Positions 21,134 to 31,389 of a stretch of 64,000 bases of DNA are shown here, piece by piece (within the stretch, counting starts at the first letter, position 1; each line of letters begins with the position of its first letter). Origin of the DNA: Treponema sp. (GTDB taxonomy: Bacteria > Spirochaetota > Spirochaetia > Treponematales > Treponemataceae); the NCBI GenBank assembly GCA_024699235.1, contig JAILPY010000006.1, forward strand, positions 1 through 64,000, written 5' to 3'. The notes beneath the pieces were generated by a model. That model was not told the DNA's origin. It was given only the letters and a program-made list of their open reading frames with translations, and did not search any database. A program made the position numbers and the translations under genes.

Positions 21134-23911
21134 TCTTCTTAACAGATCCGCAATTTGACTGTCAAGAGCCCCTGCTATTTCATAATCTGCAAGGTTCTTA
21201 GTCATTGAGCGGATATATTCAAGGACAAACTTAGCAAGCTTTCTGCCATTATTACAGTTTTCATCATCTATATCTGCAAAATCTGTTTCATCATCCAATT
21301 CATGCCGGCATGCATCAGATACAGACAGGAGTCCCGGCTTACCTTGAAGTTTTGCTATAATATATTCAAGTTGCAAACGTTCCTTACTGCTTTGGAATTT
21401 CAGGCGCTCTTCATCAGGCAAGTATGAAACTAAAGATTTCAACATAATGAACATATCAGAAACCTTTTTATACTTTTCAAAGGCTGTGTGATCATTAATT
21501 GCATTCTTTATTTCATCAATAGCATTTCCTGAAGAATATGAATTGTCCTGCAATGATTCGAGTTCCTGAAGATTTTCTTCTTCAGAATCAATATCTTCAA
21601 GCTGTTCTTCAACACTAGGTAAAGAAAGCAATTCTTCAGATTCAGAAGGAATTTCTTCTTCAAGAGAATCAAAATTCTCTTTATCCAGATTATCAAACAG
21701 AGAAACGTTATCAACTTCTTCTGGTTCTACCTCTTCTGGTTCATATTGCGATTCAAGTTCATCATAATTATCTTCAGAAGCAATTTCTTCTGGCAACTCT
21801 TCAACCCCTTCTGAATCTTCAGAAGCAATTTCTTCCGGCAACTCTTCAAACCCTTCTGAATCTTCAGAAGCAATTTCTTCCGGCAATTCTTCAAACCCTT
21901 CAGAATCTTCAGAAGCAATTTCTTCCGGCAACTCTTCAACCCCTTCAGAATCTTCAGAAGCAATTTCTTCCGGTTCAGGCTTTGGTTCAGGGTCAAGCTT
22001 TTTCTGAGGCTCAGGTTCAGGCTCTGTCATTTTTGGCTTAGGAGCAGCCGGTTCTTCCTCTAACTCTTCAACATCTTCTTCAAGTTCAATCGGAGAAGTT
22101 CTGTCATATTCATCATCAAGAGTTTCAGATTCAAATTTTGGATACGGATCTTCACGGGAAGAAGACCTTGGATGGTCTCCGAATGAATTTTCCCTAAAAA
22201 AGTCATCTTCATCCCTCATATTACCAGTTTCGGGCAATAAGGAATCAAAATCATCATCTCTTACATTATTAGCTAATATCTCGTCATCAATATTTTCAAA
22301 TGGAGAAACAGCATCGTCTTCTACGGTAAGACTTTCAAAATCAATAGGAGAACTGTATTCTGGCGAAAGTTCATCAACCTCCTCTTCTGCAGGATTTTCT
22401 TCCTCAAGATCTACATCTATTGGATTTTCAAAAGGATCAATGCTTATTCTATTTTGATTTTTTTGGAAGACAGCATTTTCATCATCAGAATCTTCTTTTA
22501 AGGATTTTCCACTAATAATGCTATTTACACGATTCAAGCCGTTTTTATAAGTAGCATTACCTTCATCTATGGATGAAAGTTTTTCATACAAGCCGAGAGC
22601 ATCCTCATAACGGGAAGTATCCTCATAATGAGAAGCAAGCATATTCAAGGCCTTTGAATCATTCTCATTAGTATCAAGGTATTTTAAAAGATTTTTCTCA
22701 ACTTTTTCTGACTCACCCTTCTGCTTATATCTCAATGCTCCATCTCTATAATGGAGAGTATAATTTGGATCTATTACATTTATTCGTTCAAAGCATCCAT
22801 TAGCCTTATCATCTTCTCCATTACATATATAATACTGTCCCAACAGATTTAAAGTCTGTACATCATCTGGATTTCTAGCCCAAATCTGCTTGATTTTTTC
22901 GTGAGCTGATGTAAGCTTATTACCGGAAAGAAGAATGTGCGTATACTGCTGCAGCATCTTTACGCTTTCAGGCTCAAGCTTTTCATATCGCTCCATAGTA
23001 TGCAGGGCATCTAAAATCTTACCGTCTGATTCATATGCATCTGCCAGTCCTGAAAGGGCATCTGTATTCTCCGGTTCAATAGAAAGAGCCTTATTATATT
23101 CTGTTTCAGCATTTTCAAAAGAACTCTGCTGCGTATAGACACGTCCCATTTTAGTATGCATTCCTGCATTCTCAGGATTAAGCTTTATTGCATTTTCAAC
23201 AAGAGTCTGAGCTTTTGATGTATTAGACCTTTCAAGAAGCAAATCTGCAAACCCATCTATTGCATCAAGCCACCCCGGACGGGCACGAAGGGCTGCCTCA
23301 TATTCCTGAATAGACTTTGCAAAATCACCCTGCTTCTGATAAGCCCTTGCAAGATTTAGATGAAGTGCAGGATGATTAGGATCTTGCTTTAAGCCTCGCT
23401 GGAATACAGGAATAGCCTTTTCATAAAGATTTTCAATAAGATAAATGGATCCCAAATTATTATATGCCAGAACATCATTAGGATTCTGGCTTATAACTAT
23501 TTCAAAGCATTGTACGGCTCGCTGATTCTTTCCCAAGTCTTTATAAGTTAAGCCAAGATTATAAAAGAGCTGTACATTTTTTTCATCAATGATGATTCCC
23601 TGTTCAAGAACAGACATTGAATCCCTAAACTGCTTTAGCCTGCGATATATGCAGCCTAAGTTATTAATTGCATTTAGATTATGCGGATCAATTTCCAATA
23701 TCTGCTGATATACAGGCAAAGCCTCTGAATCGCGATTATTTTTTACATATAAATCAGCAAGTTCCGTAAGGAATTCAATATTTGAGGCATCATGAGCCAG
23801 AAGGTTTTTAAATAACTGTTCTGCAAGATCGTAATCTCTTGAAAGAACTGCAGATTTAGCTCGATTTAAAGTGACTCTATCAGTTGAACTTAATTCAGAC
23901 ATATCAGACAT
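21128..23911 (-). CDS. TPR-repeat protein with acidic C-terminal region
   Basis: Many TPR units in the first ~450 aa; D/E-rich middle with tandem EEIASEDSEG(V/F)EELP repeats; folded C-terminal segment. Confidence 0.85.
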   Translation of the reverse strand: MSDMSELSSTDRVTLNRAKSAVLSRDYDLAEQLFKNLLAHDASNIEFLTELADLYVKNNRDSEALPVYQQILEIDPHNLNAINNLGCIYRRLKQFRDSMSVLEQGIIIDEKNVQLFYNLGLTYKDLGKNQRAVQCFEIVISQNPNDVLAYNNLGSIYLIENLYEKAIPVFQRGLKQDPNHPALHLNLARAYQKQGDFAKSIQEYEAALRARPGWLDAIDGFADLLLERSNTSKAQTLVENAIKLNPENAGMHTKMGRVYTQQSSFENAETEYNKALSIEPENTDALSGLADAYESDGKILDALHTMERYEKLEPESVKMLQQYTHILLSGNKLTSAHEKIKQIWARNPDDVQTLNLLGQYYICNGEDDKANGCFERINVIDPNYTLHYRDGALRYKQKGESEKVEKNLLKYLDTNENDSKALNMLASHYEDTSRYEDALGLYEKLSSIDEGNATYKNGLNRVNSIISGKSLKEDSDDENAVFQKNQNRISIDPFENPIDVDLEEENPAEEEVDELSPEYSSPIDFESLTVEDDAVSPFENIDDEILANNVRDDDFDSLLPETGNMRDEDDFFRENSFGDHPRSSSREDPYPKFESETLDDEYDRTSPIELEEDVEELEEEPAAPKPKMTEPEPEPQKKLDPEPKPEPEEIASEDSEGVEELPEEIASEDSEGFEELPEEIASEDSEGFEELPEEIASEDSEGVEELPEEIASEDNYDELESQYEPEEVEPEEVDNVSLFDNLDKENFDSLEEEIPSESEELLSLPSVEEQLEDIDSEEENLQELESLQDNSYSSGNAIDEIKNAINDHTAFEKYKKVSDMFIMLKSLVSYLPDEERLKFQSSKERLQLEYIIAKLQGKPGLLSVSDACRHELDDETDFADIDDENCNNGRKLAKFVLEYIRSMTKNLADYEIAGALDSQIADLLRRL
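21771..21970 (-). repeat. 45-nt (15-aa) tandem repeat within the TPR protein gene
   Basis: tcttcagaagcaatttcttc begins at 21771, 21816, 21861, 21906 and 21951, exactly 45 nt apart. Confidence 0.95.
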
Positions 23912-23933
23912 ATTAACCTCAAAACTCCCATCT

Positions 23934-25430
23934 TTACTTCTTTAAAGGACGAGCATAAACTTCTTTTGACAGAACGCCCATAATTTTATTATTCACTTTT
24001 GAATATGCCGCAACAGAAAAATAATAGATCTTGCCGTTTTTAAGTCCTGTAAATTTTATCTTATTCACATTACCTACATCAACAGGAGATTCCCCTTCTG
24101 CAGCTTCACGGCCTAAATATTCTCCAGGCCTATCACCATAATAAATATAATAGCCGCCAGTAGAACTATCCAAAGAATAAGACCATGTAAGCGTTACTTC
24201 TCCATCACCAGCATCAGCAAATACCCTAAAAGGCGGCAAAGGAGATTCTTCTTCTTTGAAGTGTAAGTCAATCTGCATTACTGCTGGAGAAACTGAGCCA
24301 GTTCCATCAGGGAACAAATCGGCCGCAACCTGAAAATAAAGTCCCTTTTGATTTTTAATTTCTTCATGATTTGTAACAGGAACCCATTCCGGATAATTTT
24401 CTCCCCAAGAAAAATAATTGTTTCCGCTTCTCACATATAAAACTACAGAAGTCTGATCCGGCTCACTCAAAACTGCATCTATTTTTGTAAGGCGAGCTTC
24501 CTGAGAAACCATTATAGGATCAGTCTCAAAACGTCCGCCATTTCTATGAAATGTATCATATCTCATTTCTGAAGCAGTTTCTGTGTGACAACTCCTTTGA
24601 ATGCGCAAATCATCAATAAGGCCTGTATATGCAGGAGAAATATCAATATCGGCAGCAACACCTAGAATGGCCTGATATACAGAACCACGCTCTTTGCCTG
24701 TAGATGTAATATATTTTAATGCTTCAAGCTTTCCGTTAATGCGATATTCAAGAAGCCCTGTATCCTGATCAAAACTGATTGCATGATGAGTCCATACATC
24801 AGGAATTATTGTACTGTATGAAGCTATGCTTATTACGCCGTCATTTTCTGTATATCCATTGAATACGTTTGTAAACATCCATTCCAGATGATTTTTGTAA
24901 AAGCTTGCATTTATCATTTGATACAGAGGAGAATTATGGACAGTACGGGAAGATCTCCAAGAAAGGACTGTTTCCCCATTTTCAGCAATTGATGGATTCA
25001 ACCAGAATTCGATTAAGAATGATCCCGTAAGACCTGCTGTACCAAAAATAGAATTTTGCTTTCCATGCAGGCGAAGCCCCCCATTACCACGGACAAGCCC
25101 CGAACCTTTTCCCATCTTTGCATCATTAGAGTAAATGACATTATTGGATACAACCTCATAGTTTCCTGCCCTATCAACAGGTACCTCGTCTTCAAAATCC
25201 AAAAGAAGGTCAGTCTCACTTGTAAGTGAACGGCTATTAGTATCAAGCTGCATGCAAGGATAACCGTATTTTCCGTCACCAGTTGTGATTTTTTCCATGA
25301 CGGAAACATCTTTCCAGCCTGCTTTGCCGCCAAGCGTAATGACACGCTCTTCTGCATATCCTGAAACAAAAACAGTATTTAAAAGAAAAAAACAAAATGA
25401 TATAATAGAAACGCTTTTTATATTATGCAT
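23934..25430 (-). CDS. secreted LamG-like (concanavalin-fold) plus fibronectin type III domain protein
   Basis: Signal peptide; LamG-like segment (GSFLIEFWLNPSIAENGETVLSWRS...VWTHHAISFDQDTGLLEYRINGKLEA...GLIDDLRIQRS); FnIII-like C-terminus. Confidence 0.75.
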   Translation of the reverse strand: MHNIKSVSIISFCFFLLNTVFVSGYAEERVITLGGKAGWKDVSVMEKITTGDGKYGYPCMQLDTNSRSLTSETDLLLDFEDEVPVDRAGNYEVVSNNVIYSNDAKMGKGSGLVRGNGGLRLHGKQNSIFGTAGLTGSFLIEFWLNPSIAENGETVLSWRSSRTVHNSPLYQMINASFYKNHLEWMFTNVFNGYTENDGVISIASYSTIIPDVWTHHAISFDQDTGLLEYRINGKLEALKYITSTGKERGSVYQAILGVAADIDISPAYTGLIDDLRIQRSCHTETASEMRYDTFHRNGGRFETDPIMVSQEARLTKIDAVLSEPDQTSVVLYVRSGNNYFSWGENYPEWVPVTNHEEIKNQKGLYFQVAADLFPDGTGSVSPAVMQIDLHFKEEESPLPPFRVFADAGDGEVTLTWSYSLDSSTGGYYIYYGDRPGEYLGREAAEGESPVDVGNVNKIKFTGLKNGKIYYFSVAAYSKVNNKIMGVLSKEVYARPLKK

Positions 25431-27410
25431 ACAAACGACCAGAAAACTGAAAATTCATCATTAACGACTCCCTTTGAAGCATCTGCCCAGGCTCTTACAT
25501 CCCGGGAAATATTGCATCAAACCGCTCTAAAAGCACCTTCTCAAAGCGGCGTCTACATGTGGCGCAATGCAGAAGGAATTATAATATATGTCGGCAAGGC
25601 AAAAAGCCTGAAAAACCGTCTTTCCTCCTATTTTAGCGGAAACAAAGACATTAAGACAAGACTGTTAATAAGTCATGCCCGAAGCATAGAATATATCACT
25701 ACAAACAATGAGTATGAAGCTTTTTTATTAGAGAATAACCTCATAAAAAAGCATACCCCAAAGTACAATATAAACCTAAAAGACGGTAAGTCTTATCCAG
25801 TCCTTAGGATAACCAGCGAGACATATCCCCGTCTATTCAAGACAAGGCATATAATACAGGATGGCTCTCAGTACTTTGGACCATTTCCAGATGCAACGGC
25901 ACTTGATACATTCATAGAAACACTTTATGAGATATATCCGTTACGCCATTGCTCTAAATTCAGAAAAAAAGCATCACCCTGCATGTACTATCACATAGGA
26001 AGATGCCTTGCTCCATGCTGCAAAAACGTCAAAGAATCCACTTATATTGAATTTATCGAAGAAATTTCTGCTTTACTTGAGGGTAAAGGCGAAGAAACAA
26101 CGAAAAAGCTTGAAAATAGTATGAAAGAAGCCGCTGCATCTCTTAATTTCGAAAAGGCAGCCCGTCTCAGAGACGGCTTAAAGGCCCTGTCTGTATTGCA
26201 AAATCAGAATATCGTAGAAGGTTTTGACGGAGATGACAGGGATTATATTTCATCATGGAGAGAAGGCGAATTAGTCAGCTTTACAGTATTAAAAATAAGG
26301 GAAGGAAAGCTTTTAGGAAGAGATAATTATAGGACTATTACACTTAATGAAGACACTGAAATTCTACCGGAATTCATGAGCGCCTACTATACAGAAAAAG
26401 AAAGCATACCTCCTCACATATATGTAATGACATCAGATGGAATGGAACTGATGAAACGCTGGATGAAAGAAGCCTATAATACAGATACTGACATCATACT
26501 TATTACAGATGACATTCCTCATGCAAAGCTTCATGCAGCTGCCGCAAACATGGCGAGGGAAAATGCAAGGGAAGACATTATCAGAAGAATGAGGGAACGG
26601 GGAGACTTTCCTGCTATGGAAGAACTTAAAAAGGTTCTTAACCTTCCTAAATTACCAGTAAGGATTGAAGGCTTCGATATTGCTCATATAGGAGGAAAAT
26701 TTCCGGTTGCAAGCCTCATAAGCTTTTATAATGGAAACCCTGACAAAAAAAATTACAGGGAATTCCGGCTTAAGACAACAAACGGCATTATAGATGACTT
26801 TGCCTCTATGAGAGAAGCAACGACCAGACGATACTCACGTCTAATAAATGAGAAAAAAGAACTTCCTGATTTGCTTCTAATAGACGGAGGCATTGGACAG
26901 GTAAATGCAGTACACAGTGTAATTACTGCATTGGGAGCAGACATTCCTATAGCAGGACTAGCAAAGAGAGATGAAGAAATATGGCGTCCTCATGCATCAA
27001 AGCCTATACGCCTTCCAAAAAGAAGCGATGCTCTCAGACTCCTGCAAAGAGTCCGAGATGAAACTCACCGTTTTGCTACCAGCAGGAATCAAGAATTGCG
27101 AACTAAAGAAAATACTGTTTCTCCGTTTGTAAAACTGCCGCACATCGGAAAAGAAAGGGACAAACTGCTGATGAAGAAATACGGAACATTACAGTCTCTT
27201 GCAGAAGCCCATGAAGCAGACATAGCACAGCTTCTGCATGTAAGGTCAGATGCAGCGTCAGACATTCTTATGGCAGCAAAAGTCCTTTTACAGAAACAAA
27301 ATGAAATAAAAGAAAAAGAATCCCTGGCATTGGATCTTCCAGGAACAACAAAAGAAAAAGCAATTCGCAGCAAAAAGAATGCAAGCCTTGCAGCGACAGC
27401 TCTTGAATAA
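25425..27410 (+). CDS. uvrC: excinuclease ABC subunit C
   Basis: GIY-YIG domain (SGVYMWRNAEGIIIYVGKAKSLKNRLSSYF), UVR motif, C-terminal endonuclease region (GFDIAHIGGKFPVAS...LLLIDGGIGQVNA). Confidence 0.97.
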   Translation: MHTNDQKTENSSLTTPFEASAQALTSREILHQTALKAPSQSGVYMWRNAEGIIIYVGKAKSLKNRLSSYFSGNKDIKTRLLISHARSIEYITTNNEYEAFLLENNLIKKHTPKYNINLKDGKSYPVLRITSETYPRLFKTRHIIQDGSQYFGPFPDATALDTFIETLYEIYPLRHCSKFRKKASPCMYYHIGRCLAPCCKNVKESTYIEFIEEISALLEGKGEETTKKLENSMKEAAASLNFEKAARLRDGLKALSVLQNQNIVEGFDGDDRDYISSWREGELVSFTVLKIREGKLLGRDNYRTITLNEDTEILPEFMSAYYTEKESIPPHIYVMTSDGMELMKRWMKEAYNTDTDIILITDDIPHAKLHAAAANMARENAREDIIRRMRERGDFPAMEELKKVLNLPKLPVRIEGFDIAHIGGKFPVASLISFYNGNPDKKNYREFRLKTTNGIIDDFASMREATTRRYSRLINEKKELPDLLLIDGGIGQVNAVHSVITALGADIPIAGLAKRDEEIWRPHASKPIRLPKRSDALRLLQRVRDETHRFATSRNQELRTKENTVSPFVKLPHIGKERDKLLMKKYGTLQSLAEAHEADIAQLLHVRSDAASDILMAAKVLLQKQNEIKEKESLALDLPGTTKEKAIRSKKNASLAATALE

Positions 27411-27482
27411 AATCCGAGTATCTCCTTAAACAGAAAAACTTGTGTTATAGACCTGCACTCAAAAGAATGTTACAATGCAAAC

Positions 27483-28463
27483 ATGTTTGGTCGTTTTTTT
27501 GCTTCTGTAAAAAATGCTACAGTGACAGCAGGCAAGACGCTTGCTGCTTCAGGACTTTTTATATGTATAATAACAACAATATGTGCTTCTATTGAACTTC
27601 TTTCATACAGGCACTCTATTGCTGGAATTATAATTTCATCTTTAATATGCAGCCTGCTTACAGTTCCCCTTACTATAATCTGTTTGCAGCTTTTTAAAAA
27701 TACCGAACAGCAGGATCAAAAGAATTCTTTTCAGGCAGAACAAGAGCTAAATTCCCTAAAAAAGGAAAAAAATGATTATAAGAGAAAGCTTCTTCTTTTA
27801 GAAAACCTTTCCTTTAATATGATAACTTATCAAGACGTACTAAAAATGTGCTTCCGTGATTACAGGCAAGAAGGCATCATAAAGCAGAGAGAGCAATTTA
27901 ACGAAGAAGACTATTCAAATCCAATAAAAAAATTTTTAGAAATGCCTTCAAAGAACTATGATGAAGTATTATCAATCATAGACTGGCTTGTAACATACCA
28001 ACGAGGCGTAGATTTAAAAAACATAAAAATTGCAAAGGTAAATGACGATACCGTTATCATTTCAGGCATAACGCCAGAATTTACGACACAGCCACATTTT
28101 GAATACAAGGACTTCTGTACAGAAATACGTCATGTAAAGTTAGATAAAAACGGCGAGACAAAGCAAATAAGCATTGAAAACGGAGAAAAGGCCCGTTCAA
28201 TACTTAATAATAAAACTTCTGAATATAAAAAAATGCTAGAAGAAAGCTTTTCAAAGGGCGGAAAGCCTGACGAAGATGCCATTGAAATAAGGACAAGGGC
28301 CCAAGACTTCATAAGGATAATACTTCAGCCAATATATAAAAACATAGAGTTTGAAGAAGAAGCTGTTTCCTCAAGCTCCATGCCTTTCTTAGAATTTCTT
28401 ACGGCAGAAACAAATTCGTACAAGAAATTACTTGAAAAAGAAAATCAGGTCAGTGCAGAATAA
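27483..28463 (+). CDS. hypothetical membrane protein
   Basis: 326-aa ORF with two N-terminal TM segments; preceded by TAGACC-17-TACAAT-6-ATG. Confidence 0.7.
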   Translation: MFGRFFASVKNATVTAGKTLAASGLFICIITTICASIELLSYRHSIAGIIISSLICSLLTVPLTIICLQLFKNTEQQDQKNSFQAEQELNSLKKEKNDYKRKLLLLENLSFNMITYQDVLKMCFRDYRQEGIIKQREQFNEEDYSNPIKKFLEMPSKNYDEVLSIIDWLVTYQRGVDLKNIKIAKVNDDTVIISGITPEFTTQPHFEYKDFCTEIRHVKLDKNGETKQISIENGEKARSILNNKTSEYKKMLEESFSKGGKPDEDAIEIRTRAQDFIRIILQPIYKNIEFEEEAVSSSSMPFLEFLTAETNSYKKLLEKENQVSAE

Positions 28464-29620
28464 ACAACATTCTTTATTTTTCGCGCAGTTGGCGTAAAGC
28501 CAGAATCTGCCTTCTGCATCATATAGACAAGAGCCAATTCATTAGCTGGATCAATAAGCATAAATGTGCCAAGCCATCCATCCCATCCATACTCTCCGTT
28601 CGTTCCCATTGCAACGCTCTGAGAAGAATCTGTCATAATGCGCATTAAATTTCCATACGAATATCCGCACAGGTGCGGATGCTTTTTTAAAAACAAAGGA
28701 TGAATGGCATCACTTATGCGCATAGAATGCATGGACTGAACTGTTTTAGGTTCTAAAACTGAAAGTCCGTTAAACCGGCCGTCAGACAAAAGCATGCGGC
28801 AAAATTTCATATAATCATCAGCAGTACTCAGCAATCCTGCTCCTCCTGATTCAAACGAAGGAGGCTCTGTTGACTTATAAGGAATGCCAAGATTTGGATA
28901 TGCATACACTTCAAGATTTCCATTTTCTGCAGCATAATACTCTTCTGAAAGCCTAGAAGCCTTATTAGAAGGTACATAAAAGCCAGTGTCATTCATTCCC
29001 ATAGGTTCAAAAAAGCGCTTGCGTAAAAACTCACCGAATTTCATGCCGGAGACTTTTTCAACAACAGCCCCTAAGATGTCTGCAGAAATTCCATATTCAA
29101 AATCTGTGCCGGGAACAAAGCCAAGAGGAATATGCCCTACCCGTTCTGCAATTTGCATGGTAGTTAATGGAGCTGAAGAATTAAGTGAAGAGTTTATATC
29201 ACTAATCAATTCTGCTATCTTTATATGGGACTCATCGGAATTTCCTCCATAAGAAAGTCCTGAAGTCATATTCAGTAAATCTTGAATTGTAACGGGAGTT
29301 TCACAAGGAACGGCAGATCCATTATGACAAACAGTTAAATTAGAAAACGAAGGAATATAAGATGCAACGCTGTCAAGCAAATCAAGCTTGCCTTCCTGTA
29401 TAAGAGACCATACTGCAGCAGAAGTTACAGGCTTAGACATGGAATACATTCTGCATATTGTATCTCTAGAAAATTTTCTATTCCATGCAATATCTGCAAA
29501 TCCAGATTCATAATAGCCGACTTCCTTTTCTTTATGAAAAATAAGGCATGAAGCTCCAGCTACGGCATTATTTTTTACAGCATCATCCAATACAGACTGT
29601 ACAAAATCTAAGTGACCCAT
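28445..29620 (-). CDS. serine hydrolase (beta-lactamase/class C family)
   Basis: SMSKPVTSAAVWSLIQEGKLDLLDSV (SxxK), FEYGISADILGAVVEKVSG, HLCGYSYGNL. Confidence 0.88.
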   Translation of the reverse strand: MGHLDFVQSVLDDAVKNNAVAGASCLIFHKEKEVGYYESGFADIAWNRKFSRDTICRMYSMSKPVTSAAVWSLIQEGKLDLLDSVASYIPSFSNLTVCHNGSAVPCETPVTIQDLLNMTSGLSYGGNSDESHIKIAELISDINSSLNSSAPLTTMQIAERVGHIPLGFVPGTDFEYGISADILGAVVEKVSGMKFGEFLRKRFFEPMGMNDTGFYVPSNKASRLSEEYYAAENGNLEVYAYPNLGIPYKSTEPPSFESGGAGLLSTADDYMKFCRMLLSDGRFNGLSVLEPKTVQSMHSMRISDAIHPLFLKKHPHLCGYSYGNLMRIMTDSSQSVAMGTNGEYGWDGWLGTFMLIDPANELALVYMMQKADSGFTPTARKIKNVVYSALT

Positions 29621-29655
29621 AATACAATATTATATCCGTTTGATTTTTTTGTACA

Positions 29656-30486
29656 CTAAAATCTTCTAAGGGGACACTCTGAAACTTTTATCTTTGCACA
29701 CAAATCTTTCATTCCAGACGAACTGAAATAGTCTGCAAGTACTGTCTTAGTAACTCGTGCCTGGGGACCTATGCAGATTTCATTAAACAAGTCAACGTAA
29801 TTTATGCCAAGACTGCCACAGACATCCCTCAGTTTTAATATGTAATATTTTTTGATGTTTGTTTCTTCTACAAAAAAATGAGGCTCTCCCAGATATTCAT
29901 TTACATTGTAAGGAAGGGAAACAAGACGGTATTCTTTTTCACTTATGAATGAAGGATGCTTAAAAAGAGGAGAGCTTGAAATCAGCGTATTAAAAATTTC
30001 TTGCATTCTAGAGTCATTACTTGAATCTGAAGTTATTGCACCAGCTAAATCTTTTACAATTTCTAAATCGTCTATATTTCGTGAATAGTTAACGCGACAC
30101 AGAGGTGCATGTCCGGCTTCCCCAATCTTCTCTAAAAGCTGCTTATTAAAGGCAATGCAGACTCCCATTCCGTTCTTTCCATATCTAGCCCACTGTGCAG
30201 CATCATCTGAATATTCACTGAAACAGCTTGCATAGCTAGACATAGTATCAAAGTCTTTGAGATTATCAGCAAAAAGGCTTTCCATCTTGCCATACAGAGA
30301 TGAATCTATATGATTTCTTACAGCACATTTCAGTTCTTTTATGAAATAAAGCATTTCCTGACTGTCATTCATGCGACGGAGATTCCACAGCCAAATTTCT
30401 CCATTCATGATGATTCCTCGCATGGCATTAAAGTCTGTATAATGATAGAGATTCGTCATATTTTGTAAAACTCTCCTGTAGACCAA
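29656..30486 (-). CDS. DUF2971-like protein
   Basis: LYHYTDFNAMRGIIMNGEIWLWNLRRMNDSQE...SYASCFSEYSDDAAQWARYGKNGMGVCIAF resembles the DUF2971 family. Confidence 0.75.
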   Translation of the reverse strand: MVYRRVLQNMTNLYHYTDFNAMRGIIMNGEIWLWNLRRMNDSQEMLYFIKELKCAVRNHIDSSLYGKMESLFADNLKDFDTMSSYASCFSEYSDDAAQWARYGKNGMGVCIAFNKQLLEKIGEAGHAPLCRVNYSRNIDDLEIVKDLAGAITSDSSNDSRMQEIFNTLISSSPLFKHPSFISEKEYRLVSLPYNVNEYLGEPHFFVEETNIKKYYILKLRDVCGSLGINYVDLFNEICIGPQARVTKTVLADYFSSSGMKDLCAKIKVSECPLRRF

Positions 30487-30938
30487 GTATGGTTAAAATG
30501 TTCAATAAAACGCGTTAAGTCATAAAAACTTAAGCTTATGGAAGCTGTATTTCTTAGGGGATGAATGATAACTTTCTTGCCTATCAAATTTTCATCAAGC
30601 AGTACTTTTACTTTATTCCCAGTATCAAACATAATGCAGAGCGGAGTTACTGAACCAGGAGCAATATTTAAAAAATGCATAAGTTCTTCAGGATTACAGA
30701 AACTGAGCCTGCCAAAACCTAAAATCCCTGCAATTTTTTTCAAGTCTGCCCGCTTGTGAAGATCAAGACTGACCAGTCCGTAATTATTGTTTCTGTCTTT
30801 TACAAAAAGGTTCTTTACGTCAGTTCCTTCAAGGGTTATTACAACATCCTTGGAATCCTCTTCCGAAAAAATCGCCTTATGTTCCTGCAGTTCATAAGGA
30901 ATATTCAAGTCTGTTAAAATTTTAAGGATTGCTTCCAT
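30456..30938 (-). CDS. prolyl-tRNA editing (YbaK/ProXp-type) domain protein
   Basis: KNLFVKDRNNNYGLVSLDLHKRADLKKIAGILG...NIAPGSVTPLCIMFDTGNKVKVLLDENLIGKKVIIHPLRNTASI. Confidence 0.9.
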   Translation of the reverse strand: MEAILKILTDLNIPYELQEHKAIFSEEDSKDVVITLEGTDVKNLFVKDRNNNYGLVSLDLHKRADLKKIAGILGFGRLSFCNPEELMHFLNIAPGSVTPLCIMFDTGNKVKVLLDENLIGKKVIIHPLRNTASISLSFYDLTRFIEHFNHTWSTGEFYKI

Positions 30939-31160
30939 AAAATGCTATAGTATCACCTTAGAAAGTTAGAAACAATCCTTTTCTTCAGGAATTATATTAA
31001 GAAAAATTAATTTGCTATTTAAAATTTTCACATCATAACTATCACCGCAGAGGAACTTTTCTGCCCTTTCAGTCTCAAAGCAGGACTCTTATAAAGCATA
31101 AATAAGAATATGCTAAAAATAGAAAATTTATAATTCTAAAAAATTCTCATAACAAACACT

Positions 31161-31252
31161 GCATTTTACGATTTTGCGCAGTGCATTTTACAATTTTGCA
31201 CAGTGAATTTTACGATTTTGCGCAGTGAATTTTACGATTTTGCGCAGTGAAT
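31161..31252. repeat. 22-bp direct tandem repeat, four copies plus 4 bp
   Basis: G[CA]ATTTTACGATTTTGCGCAGT at 31161-31182, 31183-31204 (two substitutions), 31205-31226 and 31227-31248; between divergent genes. Confidence 0.95.
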
Positions 31253-31389
31253 CTAATGACCATAAGCACAGTAGAAAAACAACTTAAACTTAATATAATC
31301 TCAATTTATTAATTTTAACTATAAATAATATTGTCTTCATAATACAAATATTCCTATATAAGAACATTTTAATCTGCTATACTAGAAGC

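Noticed and set aside
31161-31252. CRISPR array
   Set aside because: The repeats are contiguous with no spacers, and no cas genes are present.
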